Assembly (NCBI GenBank): GCA_035771165.1
Contig: JAWNZC010000354.1
Coordinates: 322,501 to 386,500, forward strand
Direction: 5' to 3'
Length of the DNA: 64,000 nucleotides
Source of the DNA: Paragorgia papillata
Lineage: Eukaryota; Cnidaria; Anthozoa; Scleralcyonacea; Coralliidae
The position numbers and the translations under genes are program-made. Positions 11,314 through 22,394 of the stretch are shown in pieces; the stretch's first letter is position 1, and every line of letters begins with the position of its first letter. Below the pieces are notes generated by a model. It did no database searches. It was not told the origin of the DNA and saw nothing but the letters and a program-made list of their open reading frames with translations.

Positions 11314-12205
11314 TCTGTTTGGTTGGTCTGCATGGCCAATTACATGATAACTCACTCAATTGTTGCTATAGTGAATCAGATAAAAGACATGTTTTTTCTA
11401 TTTCATGATGTCTAGAAAAATATGCCAGGTTAGGTAGTAAAAATAGCATCACGTTTCGTCCTTAAAAAAAATTTCCGACCACGCTGACGTATAGGACACG
11501 CCACCCACAGGATTATATATATATAATATAGTATTAAAATACACCACGTTTTTTCTAATGAAGTCCGCATACTAGAAGCGATTAAATCATGCAGACCAAG
11601 ATGTTGTTTCACTAGCGGGATGTCTGGAGAAGCTATTAGTAAAGTAAACTAATAATTTTGTAAAATAATACTGAGCCTGTGTAGGCAGAACTATAATAAT
11701 AATATATATAGATTAAAATCAAGTTAGGATTCACTAGTTTGTTCATATCCTGCATGACAACCACAGAGGAAACTGCATCTTTGTACCTCTGATGAAAAAT
11801 GTAAGCTTTTAACTTTTTGTCTTGATATTTCATTATTTTTTAGAATAGGTTATTCTTACATATACTGCATGTGCATTGGGTGTTGGTATTAGAAGAGAAA
11901 TATCCCACGAAGTATGTTGGGGTTTATTGGGTTACGCTGAGACATAAATGAAACTTGACGTGTATATACTATTATAGATATGATATTTCACTTTATTTTC
12001 TTGTCTCATCCTGAAATTTCCTGCGTGTCTAGCGCGTTGCGTTGTGTATCGCATGCACGTTATACTGTATATGACAATAATGGTTTAATATGTTTACAAG
12101 TGTTAAGTTGTTGCCAGAATCCGATGTGCACCGCTATAGGCATAGTTCAGAGGTCGGCTATTGGCAACCCGAAGCGACAAGAATCGTGTTAATTTTAGTT
12201 CCATT
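11314..12205. other. AT-rich sequence, no feature recognised
   Basis: Several 60-70-codon frames, none with family features. Confidence 0.5.
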
Positions 12206-12206
12206 A

Positions 12207-12441
12207 AGGGGCGGCTGTTTACATGAGCCGGGCTAGCCCGGTTAACTGGGCTCACGCGATTGATTAGGATCTCACTGTGGATTTGAAACTCGCGTAAACT
12301 AAATGTACAAAGAAGAATTGGTTTAGTTTAGATGTAAACGAAACCTAACGTTGATTAAAATCTATTTTTGTGGCCGAGGAAAGAATTTCGTGACACGAGT
12401 CAGCCCGGTTAGCCGGTAGCCCGGCTCATGTAAACAGCCCC
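12207..12441. mobile_element. MITE with CTGTTTACATGAGCCGGGCT ends
   Basis: Left arm GGGGCGGCTGTTTACATGAG and CCGGGCTAGCCCGGTTAACT; the right arm is the inverse (AGCCCGGCTCATGTAAACAG). A partial copy lies at 34024-34105 and distant ones at 3567-3757 and 44347-44687. Confidence 0.82.
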
Positions 12442-12970
12442 CCACATTACTCGTCATTACATTCATCATGCACCATCAAGAGACCAGTTCAACTAAGAGA
12501 GAGACGTCTTAATGTAGAATGCGTTATTACAACATTGAAAATAAAACCAAAGTCAATAAAGAACCAGACGTTTGTCTCGCCAAATGAAACACAAAAGCTT
12601 TCTTGATTGAACCACAACACTTTTAAAAGTATACTTGCATCACATATGATATAAGCGGATTGTAATGGAAAGTATATACACACACGTAAGCGAAGGAGAA
12701 GATGCATACGTGAACCGTACGACAGGCGAGTCACACTGATTAGTTTCTCTCTATATATAAAAGCCTTAGCCGGGTCTTATAAGAGTTATAGTTGATAAAA
12801 TAATATAAAGTCCTCGACGACGAAAGCTTAAATAAATAAACAAAGAACTCAGTTTAACATATAGTTTAACTAAAGCAAAAATATCAAAATTAAATGTACA
12901 TGGCATGCACCTTGAGAGAAAAATGGATTAATACATGTAGCTTTACGATAATAATTGTAGTTTCTGCCAG
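12442..12970. other. No supported feature
   Basis: The 81-codon reverse frame at 12489-12734 has no recognisable domain. Confidence 0.45.
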
Positions 12971-12974
12971 TTTC

Positions 12975-13063
12975 TTAACACTTTGAGGCCTGGACCTCTC
13001 CCTGTGGCTGAATAAAATCGTCAGGTATTACTAAAGACTCGTCGCCAGGCTTCAAAGTGTTAA
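12975..13063. mobile_element. MITE, TTAACACTTTGAAGCCTG family
   Basis: TTAACACTTTGAGGCCTGGA at left, CAGGCTTCAAAGTGTTAA at right, AATAAAATCGTC in the middle. Reverse orientation relative to 38771-38871. Confidence 0.82.
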
Positions 13064-14030
13064 ACCGTTCAGCTTTTACGTGGAGGAAAACATGTCTAAT
13101 GCATATTCCATCAGTACTATTTTTTTTTGCCATATGTCGACTCTGTTAATTACATCAAAGAACACAAATGAAGGGAAATGGTAACTCATTGTTTTGCAAC
13201 GTCGACGTGTTTTTCTTTACGTGGAGTTTTTGTTATAGCCGGAAGTTTCTAAGCCTCGTTTTTTATCGCAGCTTCAACGAGTGACGTTTTTGTTTATATC
13301 TACTCTGTAGTAGTTAAGAAGCCGGCTATATATAGAGCTACAGAAGAACAGGGTGAGAGGAAAGTATACATTAGAAATATTTATTTATAAACTGTCTATA
13401 ACTTACTATGACTGAGTAGATCTTTTAGCAGCGTGGAAATCACTGTAAAGCAAGTAGTATAGGTTAGACTTTAGAACCAAGGAAATTCTGAGGACGAGAC
13501 TGCCAAAAAAAATAATAAATTGAAACGTGTATAAGTACATGTATGTTACGTAGAAAGTATGTAAACAGCATGCAAAATGTTTAAACTAGTTCGATAAGGG
13601 ATGCAAACAAAGAGTTTGAACGCAGTACCGACATACTTGACTAAAAATTTGAATAATCTTTCGACACACTATAAAAATGTTTGCTAAAAATAAATAAAAA
13701 TTAATCCTACAAAATATATTTTGATAATTTCTAGAGCCTTTTCGGTTGTATTGTGGAAAATAACAAACAAAAAGTAAATAATCCACAAACTGACAAACAA
13801 ACAGACCGAGGTCCTCTAAGATATTGCAAACAAAAAGGTTTTTTTATCTTTTATCAGAGTGTGAACCTCTCAACTGAAACAGCACTTAGGAACAAGAGCT
13901 GTTATTGTTGTGATAAATATAAGAGCCCAACATAAAACTGGAAGAGATAATATCTGTTAAAAAAAATATTTATTAAAAAAATACGTTCTGCTGCCATGCA
14001 TATACTTGCAACATCATTTTTAAATAAAAA
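13064..14030. other. AT-rich sequence, no feature recognised
   Basis: No coding or repeat signal that I can support. Confidence 0.45.
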
Positions 14031-14031
14031 A

Positions 14032-14545
14032 GCACAATAAGTCTAGTAGATATTAACAAGTAAAATTGATCTTAACAGTGGTTGGAGTGTCAAAAGTTAG
14101 TCTTATCAAAATTAATTTTAACAGTGGTTGGAGTGTGAAAAGTTAGTCTTATACTGCAGTATAAGACTAACCTTTGACACTTCAACCACTGTTAAGATTA
14201 ATTTTATTTGTTAATATCTACTATAGACTACCCTGCGAGCAGAGCCTTCTATTCCTTATTTCTTCGCTGAGAGAGGAAGAAAAGTAGGCTCTGCTGTATT
14301 CGTGTTTGGCTTCGTCCAAGATTTAGGACGAAGTAACCCGTTTAAGACCCGTTTAACCGGTTCTCGTTTTGTTTTCTGCTCTGATTGGGACTGGATAGGA
14401 GATTGTAACCAAGCAACTGACATGCATGCGCAATAGAAACCAGTCACGAATACAGCAGAGCCTACTTTTCTTCCTTCTCTCTCAGCGAAGAAATAAGAAA
14501 AAGAAGGCTCTGCTCGCAGGGTACTATAGACTTATTGTGCTTTTT
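14032..14545. mobile_element. Foldback element interrupted by MITE copy B
   Basis: Outer arms AAAGCACAATAAGTCTAGTA and (after removing 14229-14523) its near inverse ACTATAGACTTATTGTGCTTTTT. Inner arms TTAACAGTGGTTGGAGTGTC and inverse, with a partial tandem repeat of the left inner arm. Confidence 0.8.
14229..14523. mobile_element. 295-bp MITE (TACCCTGCGAGCAGAGCC family), copy B
   Basis: Same ends and interior as copy A. Target duplication CTATAGAC at 14221-14228 and 14524-14531. Confidence 0.92.
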
Positions 14546-14642
14546 AATTTGGGCTGTCGTATAGTTATCGTAAGATTGTGTTTTTCATCTCATGGTCGAA
14601 TCTACAGCTCCAATACTTAAGAGAACAGCTGTATATCTATTA

Positions 14643-15195
14643 GTGCCGGATTTAGGACAGAGCGGACTGGGCGGTCGCTCAGGGCCCCCCACAAAATAAT
14701 GTTTAAGGGGGGGCCTCCACAAAAATGTCTTGAAAGTTGAAAAAATAGGTGTTGAAATGAAAAAAATCTTGAGAGCCCAATCTTGAGAGTCAAAAACAAG
14801 ACAAAAGATATGGATGATATATAGATGATATATAGAGGGTTGTATCCCATGTACTATATATACTGAATATTACTTACGTATCTTTAATCCTTTCTTATAA
14901 TTGTTTAACTTACTCCCGTATCAAATTTACACTGCGCCTTCAACCGTCGTTGCCTTCGCAAGTTAACAAAAAATACAGCAAGATGTGCTTTTTGGCCTAA
15001 GGCCATATACCGCATTCTTTGAAAATTTTTATATTCATCTTCATTATATAACCCCATGCAGTGTCAGTCCAATTACCTACATCTTATTCAAAAAAATATG
15101 ACTATGTAACTTAGCATATATTCAGAAATAGAATTGATATAATGTGCTGGTCAGTGACCGCCCAGGGGCTTCCACAGTCCTAAATCCGGCGCTGA
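14643..15195. mobile_element. About 550-bp non-autonomous hAT-like element
   Basis: Ends TAGTGCCGGATTTAGGAC and inverted GTCCTAAATCCGGCGCT; subterminal GGGCGGTCGCTCAGGGCCCC has the inverse GTGACCGCCCAGGGGC. The interior is AT-rich with no transposase. A target duplication is not clear. Confidence 0.72.
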
Positions 15196-15297
15196 TTATT
15201 ATCTATATATGCAAAAAGCCCCATAGCTGAAGTAGGCACGTTTCATCATCTAAACCGTTAGTTTGAAATCATGTATACCAAAAAGTTCAAGCTTAAG

Positions 15298-15615
15298 CCT
15301 AGTTCACACGAGCAAGTTTTCCTTGACAAGTTTCAGTTTGACAAGTTTTATTTTCCCGTGTGTACGAGGAAAAACTGGCATGCCAGGTTTTCAACAAGGA
15401 GACTTGTCAAGGAAAACTTCAGTCATATCGTGAAAATGGCCCGTGTATAAGACATGTCAAGGAAAATCATGACAAGTAAAAAATTATTGACCGTTCACAC
15501 TGGCAAAGAAAACTTGCCAAGGGCGATTTGTCAAGGAAAAATTGTTGACCCGCACATACGAGCAAGTTTCTTTGGCAAGAAACTTGTCAACGAGAACTTG
15601 CTCCTGCATGTCAAC
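15298..15615. repeat. Repeat rich in ACTTGTCAAGGAAAA and its inverse
   Basis: At least five occurrences in both orientations, starting GTTCACACGAGCAAGTTTTC and ending near ACGAGCAAGTTTC. Probably a rearranged MITE. Confidence 0.55.
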
Positions 15616-15720
15616 AAAAGGTTTCTGTGAAGAACATCTGACGAAGGACTCAGGCTTCGTCAATATTTTGTTATCTAAAATCTCAGCAGTTGAGAATCTC
15701 TATGATTTTCTATATAGTCT

Positions 15721-15886
15721 TAAGGCTAGTTTCCACTCAAGAAAATTGTCCGCAGGATAGGAACGGACAGGAAAGTTTATTTTGTGTTAAAGTCATTAGT
15801 TCCGACCGAGAGCTCACAAGACAAAGAAAACTTTCCTGTCCGTTCCGGTCCTGAGGAAGATTTTCCTGAGTGGAAACTAGTCTTTA
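15721..15886. mobile_element. 166-bp MITE with about 55-bp inverted ends
   Basis: Left arm AAGGCTAGTTTCCACTCAAG through GGAACGGACAGGAAAGTTT; right arm AAACTTTCCTGTCCGTTCC through GAGTGGAAACTAGTCTT. Confidence 0.85.
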
Positions 15887-17145
15887 CATTATATATTCTT
15901 GATCTTGTTGTTGGGCACATAAGAGAGGCCATGCATTAGCTCTTTGTTCCTGCACAAAAGACACTGATTGACAATCAGTATAGTGGGCGGGACACACAAC
16001 TTAAAAACAACTTATCAGTTTATCACAAGCCACTCAGCTCCTCAGGCAACTCTGTCGTATTTCAACTACACGGGCAATATTTTGGTAAAAATCTTTATTT
16101 TGGTCGAATATTTAAGCGCCAAAATAAAGATCTCGACTAAAGCATTGTTCATACAGTTCAAAAGACACAGTTTTAATAAGACACGGAGTTGCGTGCGAAG
16201 AAAACAAATCACAAGACACAATCTTGAGAGATATTAAGAGGGCGGAGATAAAACAAAACAGAACATTTGGTATCTTAAAGAAGTGTAGATCACTTGAACT
16301 TCAGTTGAGTCTGCAGTTGTCACGGCAAACATAGGTTAGATATATATACAGTGTTTTTAGACTATACTATTTCATAGAAAGAACTGCTTTTGGTAGTTAT
16401 GTATAATAAAATATCTATTTTCCCTTAAGGTACACGTGAATTATATGTCAATCTTCAAAGTGCAAGATCTAAAAGGTTTTGTTATTCAAATTCTGCTTTG
16501 ATTGGTTAAATTCAAACTTGGTCTACCGTTTGACTACTGGGTGAGTAATTATAAATGTTTGTGTACAAAATTCAAAAAATGTTGTACTGTAAAACGAGCT
16601 TATAATGATTAATTTATAGACATGTATGAGAATTTTAAATTTTATCATTGGCTATTTATGAATGCGAAAGGTTTCCACGGAACTTTACAAGTCATAAAAA
16701 CACACAATTCATGAAAACACAAGTCACGTAGACAATCAACCACAGCTGTCGGGTGTTTTACACCCAATTTTTCTAATTTGACTAGCTTAACCGTTAAACC
16801 TCAGGTTTTGTAAACGATCACTATACAATATACTTGAGAATCTGCTGTGTCAAAAAAACAAAACAAAACAAGGCAACCACGAGGTCGTATATATCGATAA
16901 AAAGAGAGGGCACATTTCTTCGAAGAATATTATTTTTCTAAATATGAAGTCCTACAGGTTAGCGTTTGTGTCACAGACTAACAAATCACAATATTAGAAA
17001 AACTGGCAAATACAAATTTGGTGTCCTAAATATAATCAATATATATTATGTTGTCATGCCACATAACATCAATGTTGTTGTGCCACAATGTCGTCGTGTT
17101 AAACCATCTTTGTTCCAACAACTTGTGTTCTTTGCCCTGTACTAT
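15887..17145. other. No supported feature
   Basis: An 89-codon frame at 15968-16237 includes a short inverted repeat (AAAATCTTTATTTTGG / CCAAAATAAAGATC) and shows no domain; not called. Confidence 0.45.
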
Positions 17146-17660
17146 TAATATTAACTACTTAATAACCGAGAGTGAGGTCTTTATACGGCAAAATATTAAA
17201 CCGAGGTCTTGCTGTATTGACCGAGCGATAGCGAGGTTAATGCGCTCAAGGCAGAGGTTTAATATTTTACCGTAAAGACCGAACGGTCGAGGTTATTAAC
17301 TAGTTTATTATATGGCACTTTTTATTTAAAAATCAATCTTGTATTTCTTGGTCTTCACTTCCTTTAACTTCGTCAAAACACCGAACTAGCGTTATTTTCT
17401 TCTGTTTCTTTCTCGTCTGGATACTAGAATTTACTTTTATAATGTTCATTGTCATCTATTTCATCTATTTTCGCCGTTTTTCGGCAATAAAAGTTTCTTA
17501 TTAGGATTTTTTTGTTTGTTTCCAATCGTAGGGCATTAACAATTTTCATAATGCCCGCGGGCATTACGGAGAAATCTCGCCCCGTCAGTAACCAATCACA
17601 GCTCGTGATTTTACCGGAAGTAATCCGTGCCATATAATAAATCGCAAATAAACTATTAAT
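17146..17660. mobile_element. About 500-bp dispersed repeat, copy 1
   Basis: Begins TTAACTACTTAATAACCGAG, contains palindromic GACCGAGCGATAGCGAGGTT, and ends TTTTACCGGAAGTAATCCGT, GCCATATAATAAA. A near-identical copy is at 30706-31185. Confidence 0.85.
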
Positions 17661-17930
17661 TCTAGAACAACAATGGGCGTATTTTGACAAATGTATGGGA
17701 AAACAAACGTTTAATCAGTTTGATCGTTTATGTCAAGAAAGAATTATTTATGCCAAGAATGTGTTTTTTTATCAATTTGTATGCCAAAATACATTTCACT
17801 GAGAATGAGAGTTTTGTAATGTGAGGGGGAACATGTTCTACTTTCAAACAGTTGAATAAAGACTCCTTCTTTCGACGTTAAATCTTCTGCGATCATGACA
17901 ATGTACCTACTTTTACATTTTGCAAAAACA
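17661..17930. other. No supported feature
   Basis: AT-rich. Confidence 0.4.
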
Positions 17931-17936
17931 ATCGAA

Positions 17937-18150
17937 ATATAGTTAGTAAAGTTTGATATACTGCCGAAACAGAGGACGTATGCCGAGTCTAACGTTTCGA
18001 GCGAAGGCCCTTCGCGTTTCTCTCTGACGAAGGGCCTTCGCTCGAAACGTTAGACTCCTATACGTTCTCTGTTTCGACAGTATATCAAACCTTACTATAT
18101 TTCGATTGTTGTTTCAACACTGCCTACGCAGCACGCTACTTTTATTTCAC
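17937..18150. mobile_element. Foldback element, GTTTCGAGCGAAGGCCCTTCG family, full palindrome
   Basis: Arms of about 85 bp: ATATAGTTAGTAAAGTTTGA, TATACTGCCGAAACAGAG, AACGTTTCGAGCGAAGGCCC, then the whole in inverse. A further shoulder CAACACTGCCTACGCAGCAC follows. Second full palindrome at 51642-51857; half copies at 24560-24700 and 2463-2665. Confidence 0.85.
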
Positions 18151-18865
18151 TTTTTCAGTTATATTTTGTATTTCTCAAACTATGTTTATCTTATACTAGT
18201 TGACAGAATAGTCGAGTGAATGAACTACGTCATTATCGTCACGCATGTATACACCAATAGTAACTAGGCTAATAATACTCCATAACCTTTATTAGATATC
18301 AATCTGATAAGGACAGCAAAGTGTTTATTTTTTAACGCAATGGCAACACATGTTGTTGAAGTGAGGAATAAAACCCCGCAAAGATGATAATAACAATTAC
18401 CAAAACACAAAGACTGATTTGGAAATCGCAAAAAATCACCACGTATGTTTAAACATCAGATAATCAAAACCTTACACACATAACGCCGACATAACTACAA
18501 CAGCATCTTTCGACCAAAACAAAAACGTTGAATGATTTGCAGTCCCATGCAGGGTAGTCTTAAAGTGCTTATGAAACAAAAATTAAGTTTGTCTTATTTG
18601 AAAGTACTTTTGAAATGACGAAGTAACATATTTTACTGTTTTTTTGTTTCCTTGCTTCGTTTATGATATATTTCAGTTTGTTTGATACGCGAAACTAACC
18701 AGTGACATCACAACGTGCATAATGACTTACTGGGAAAGGTGATATATCTTTGCTATTATTAAACGGAATCACTTCAAAGCAATTATTTGTGTGCTTTTTT
18801 CCCTTACAACAACAGAAATATACATTTTCAACTGTATATATGTATACTTCAACTGTATATACTTC
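18151..18865. other. No supported feature
   Basis: AT-rich, no matched repeat. Confidence 0.45.
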
Positions 18866-18960
18866 CTTGCCTAGGATGTCTGAGGGTTCTCCCTTTTAGG
18901 AGCAAAATCGTCTGGTGTTAGACAGAGTAAAACAATCTGGCGTTGTTTAGACAGATTAAA
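18866..18960. repeat. Dispersed AAAATCGTCTGG element, copy
   Basis: GGATGTCTGAGGGTTCTCCC, AAAATCGTCTGGTGTTAGAC, AGAGTAAAAC, as at 28-100. Confidence 0.65.
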
Positions 18961-19800
18961 TCAATAAATGGACACGTTTTTTTGCTGACTCAAGCACGAA
19001 GGGGTTAAACACTTTTTAGTCCTATATTTAAACTTATCAACAGTTTTGAGTTTAAAAAAAAATGTATTAGCTCTGACAAAATTCTGTTAATAGCCAAAAG
19101 GTGCGTCATAATAATATATTTAAACTTACGTCTCTATATATGTTCAATATATTGGAATACTAATTAATATTATGATTACGACAAACTAGACATACTAAAG
19201 TTATTGGTATTTTGGCAAACAAAAAGCAGGTTACTCCCAAAAAGAACTGTTTACTGACATTTTAACCGCAGTTTGACCTATAAAAGGAAATTAAATTTCA
19301 GTATTCGGTATTTATAGTCTTTTGATTGTTCCAACATGTGCATGTTAGTCGTGACGCACTAACAAATATGAGAATGTCCTGGTAAAAATAATTAACACCA
19401 CAGTCGCGTGAATGTGTTGTCAAATGATTTAATGACATCCTACGATTATTTGGCTCTTGTCTGGCTAGTAGTTCAGAAGCATACACAACGTTATCACGTA
19501 TATACTGTATAATCCTTCCGCTTCACATTAAATATAAGAGTTTGTCGGCATAACTGCATGTAATTGAGTGGGATATTTAGAAGTGATTCACTCTGTTTGT
19601 AATCACTGTATTCTAGAAGTGGGGTGATAAGCTTGGATTGGCCATTGTGCCATAGAACAATTACTGAGTTAATTGAACAACAAAGGTTGTCCGTTGTTTC
19701 AAGGCAAAATGATACATGGCCAGTCGAAGCCTGCTGTGATAAATATAGCAGCTGCATAGAGGTTGCCCAATGTCAGTATATAAAAACAAGTCACGCACAC
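18961..19800. other. No supported feature
   Basis: Overlapping 60-87-codon frames on both strands at 19298-19857 have no family signature. Confidence 0.4.
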
Positions 19801-19804
19801 ACGT

Positions 19805-20120
19805 TGTATAAGAATCCTACAGCTGGTTCACAAGATGTGTTTGCAAGAAACTTGTAGTAACACTATGGACACGTTGAAATATAATAGCGTTCATGTTTGA
19901 TGAAGATGCAGTTACAAGTTTGTTGTTGTCAACCTTGTATAGCAGCTTGTTACAAACAATGCCACGCAGTAAGTTGTTGGAACAATCCGCAACAAGTTTG
20001 TTCATCACAATAACTTAAGAACAACTTGTCTCAACAAATCAGAGCAGGTGGTACGAAATAATACCAGCTGGTTCACAAGTTACAACAAGGTTGCTAGCAG
20101 CCTTGTGTTACTACTTGTGT
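19805..20120. repeat. CAACAAGTT-rich foldback repeat
   Basis: CAGCTGGTTCACAAG occurs twice in direct orientation (19820, 20068) and CTTGTTGCGG-type and AACAAGTTTG-type pieces alternate between. Confidence 0.55.
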
Positions 20121-20483
20121 ATTTTTCCGTCTACAAACTCCTGATAAGAAATGAGATCTAATCAAGTATGCAAGTCAGGCTAAAAAGGGTTGGGTTTTTT
20201 TTGGTACTGTATGCTTGTCCTTTCTTGTTCGTGGTCCTCATAATAATGTATGTAATGTAAATTAACATGAGCCCCCATGATGAGCTTTTAGCTCTTGGGG
20301 TTATTGTTGTCCAAAATATTGTTTAAATAAAAATAAAAAAAAATTAAAAAAAAAAGGGTTTCGTATAAATCAATAATATAAAGTGTTTTCTGGCAGTTAA
20401 GTAGCTGATAACGTATTCTATCAGAGCTGACGTGGATTAAAAAGGGTGACTTGGTTGATAACGGAGTATTGTTACAGTATAAA

Positions 20484-20625
20484 GATACAGCATGACCAGC
20501 CGAGCTGTATCTGAACAGATGCTGTATCTGAGTAATAGATACAGCATGAGCAGCCGAGCTGTATCTGATTTACAAGGCGAGCTGCAAGCGAGCCGTAGTA
20601 AATCAGATACAGCTCGGATGCGTCT
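20484..20625. repeat. Palindromic cluster of GATACAGC / GCTGTATC
   Basis: GATACAGCATGACCAGCCGA and CGAGCTGTATCTGAT repeat in both orientations, with AGTAAATCAGATACAGCTCG closing the fold. Confidence 0.7.
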
Positions 20626-21249
20626 AAGTAATCAAGTTCACCAACTATTTGGGGGATACGGTCTGTTTTAGCCGAGAAAATCGAAGCTAAAGTTTATGTA
20701 AATCAGGACGATGCTGTATCCGATTTACAACCACTGCTACGGTATTGATTTATTTTGTGTTCGTCATGAATTATTAATGAGTATTTTAATTACAGCTACT
20801 GTCGTGATACATCTTGTCCCCATGGTTACACTGACACACAGGTGTCAGTGATATTGTTTTAGAACTGAATGTATTATATTTTATCCAAAACAAGAAAGAA
20901 TTGATATTTATTTTACCTAGAGGTAGTTTCAATGTTAACCTCGTAGTCCTCTCAACATAACAATAATTTATGATAATAAACTCAGGCTAGATTTACAATG
21001 TGTGGGATATAAGTAATTTGTCATCGGTTCTGAAATATTCTCATTGCGGTCAACGTCAACACTTTCCGTCTGCAGCAGAGCGCAGAGTCAGAGTTAGAGA
21101 GTAAAAAAGTTGTTTTTTTGGATAAAAGTTGACCGAAATATTGCAACGATTCGCTGAATTCGAATGAATCACAAGACTGTTTGCTGATATGAATTGACAG
21201 TAATATTTCAACTTTATTTCAAAATCATCCAACTTAATTGTTCTTTACC
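20626..21249. other. Mostly unique AT-rich sequence
   Basis: A diverged copy of the CATGAATTATTAATGAG repeat is at about 20765-20785. Confidence 0.45.
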
Positions 21250-21440
21250 TCTTTCGGACGAGTGTAAAATCGTCTGGCGTTAGCCAAAGTAAAATACATA
21301 GAGTCTGGTTAGTCTGTACTTAGTATTAAAAAAACTAATCTTATTTATACTGGATAACTCTATCAGTTATATCTAAATTATTCTCCCTAGTGGTCCAGTA
21401 TTAAAGGATCATCCTTTATTGGTCCAATGTTACTACAGGA
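21250..21440 (-). repeat. AAAATCGTCTGG element followed by inverted SINE fragment
   Basis: 21250-21300 has GTGTAAAATCGTCTGGCGTT. 21325-21440 is the reverse complement of the 3' half of the SINE at 5011-5305 (TACTGGATAACTCTATCAGT, TTGGTCCAATGTTACTACAG). Confidence 0.72.
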
Positions 21441-22022
21441 TCTTACATTCATTGTCTGACTAAAGTTCTTGATAGAATGGACAGACGAAACGAGAAACAC
21501 AATGTTCCTTCTTGCTGACACAATGTAACAGAGTAAGGTCATGAAAAACATACAAAAAATCCCGCAATTGCGTCTACATCAAACTTATCGTTTCCTGAAG
21601 TATAATATTGCCCACCCACACACACACACACAAACTGTATATGTGGATATGAACGGAACAATAGAAAGAAAAAGGAATAGAGAATGTTTGATAGCAGTTC
21701 ACCAAACAAGTCGGGTAGTAACTGATCAATTTTTTGATGAGACTAGCTGTTTGTCAACATAAAGATCTTATCAATGTGAGTGTTTAAAAGCGATGGGAGA
21801 CGTTAAGTCCAGAAGAGAAATAAAGAATGGATTAGATATGCTTGTTTATCAATTTCGATATCGATGTTTACGAACTAGCGAACTGAAGGTGCATATTAGA
21901 TATTAAATTGTCATGATCAGTTCATTGCGGTACAGTTTCGAAACAAGAGGTATATTATAGCAAGTAAAGAGGTAATACTTGACACTAATCGAATACTTGT
22001 GTTTTATTTTCTTCTTCAATAG
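21441..22022. other. Region just upstream of GPCR 1, no promoter recognised
   Basis: Short (CA)n at about 21617-21631. Because a splice acceptor precedes the start exon, the promoter and first exon may lie farther upstream. Confidence 0.4.
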
Positions 22023-22053
22023 GCCAGGATTATTTTTTCAAGCAGACGGCAAT

Positions 22054-22394
22054 ATGACTGGGAACAGCACAAACGCTTATCCATCAGACGCCATTCAATT
22101 ATTCGAAATAATTTCCATTTTGGTCTTGTGCATCCTTGGAGTTGTTGGGAACACTTTAGTCGTTCTGGTTGTTTACAAACAAAGTAAAATGAGAACAGTT
22201 ACAAATTATTTCATCGTCAACCTTGCCATCGCTGATCTCTTTGTACTACTCATAAACGTCCCGTTGGATCTGATTGTGAAATTATCCAGCGACAGATGGT
22301 TATATGGCGCTGCAATGTGCAAACTTATTCCACCATTTCAAACTATGTCAACGACAGTCTCTGTGTGGTCGCTTGTTGCTATAAGTATCGGACG
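22054..22394 (+). CDS. GPCR 1 coding exon 1 (N-terminus, TM1-TM3)
   Basis: Codes residues 1-113 plus two bases of R114. A pyrimidine tract ending in AG at 22021-22022 suggests that this exon begins at 22023 and that an upstream non-coding exon exists. The donor is GTGAGT directly after CG at 22394, phase 2. The protein shows NST near the start, TM1, TM2 with LAIAD, and TM3 up to SIG. Confidence 0.88.
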
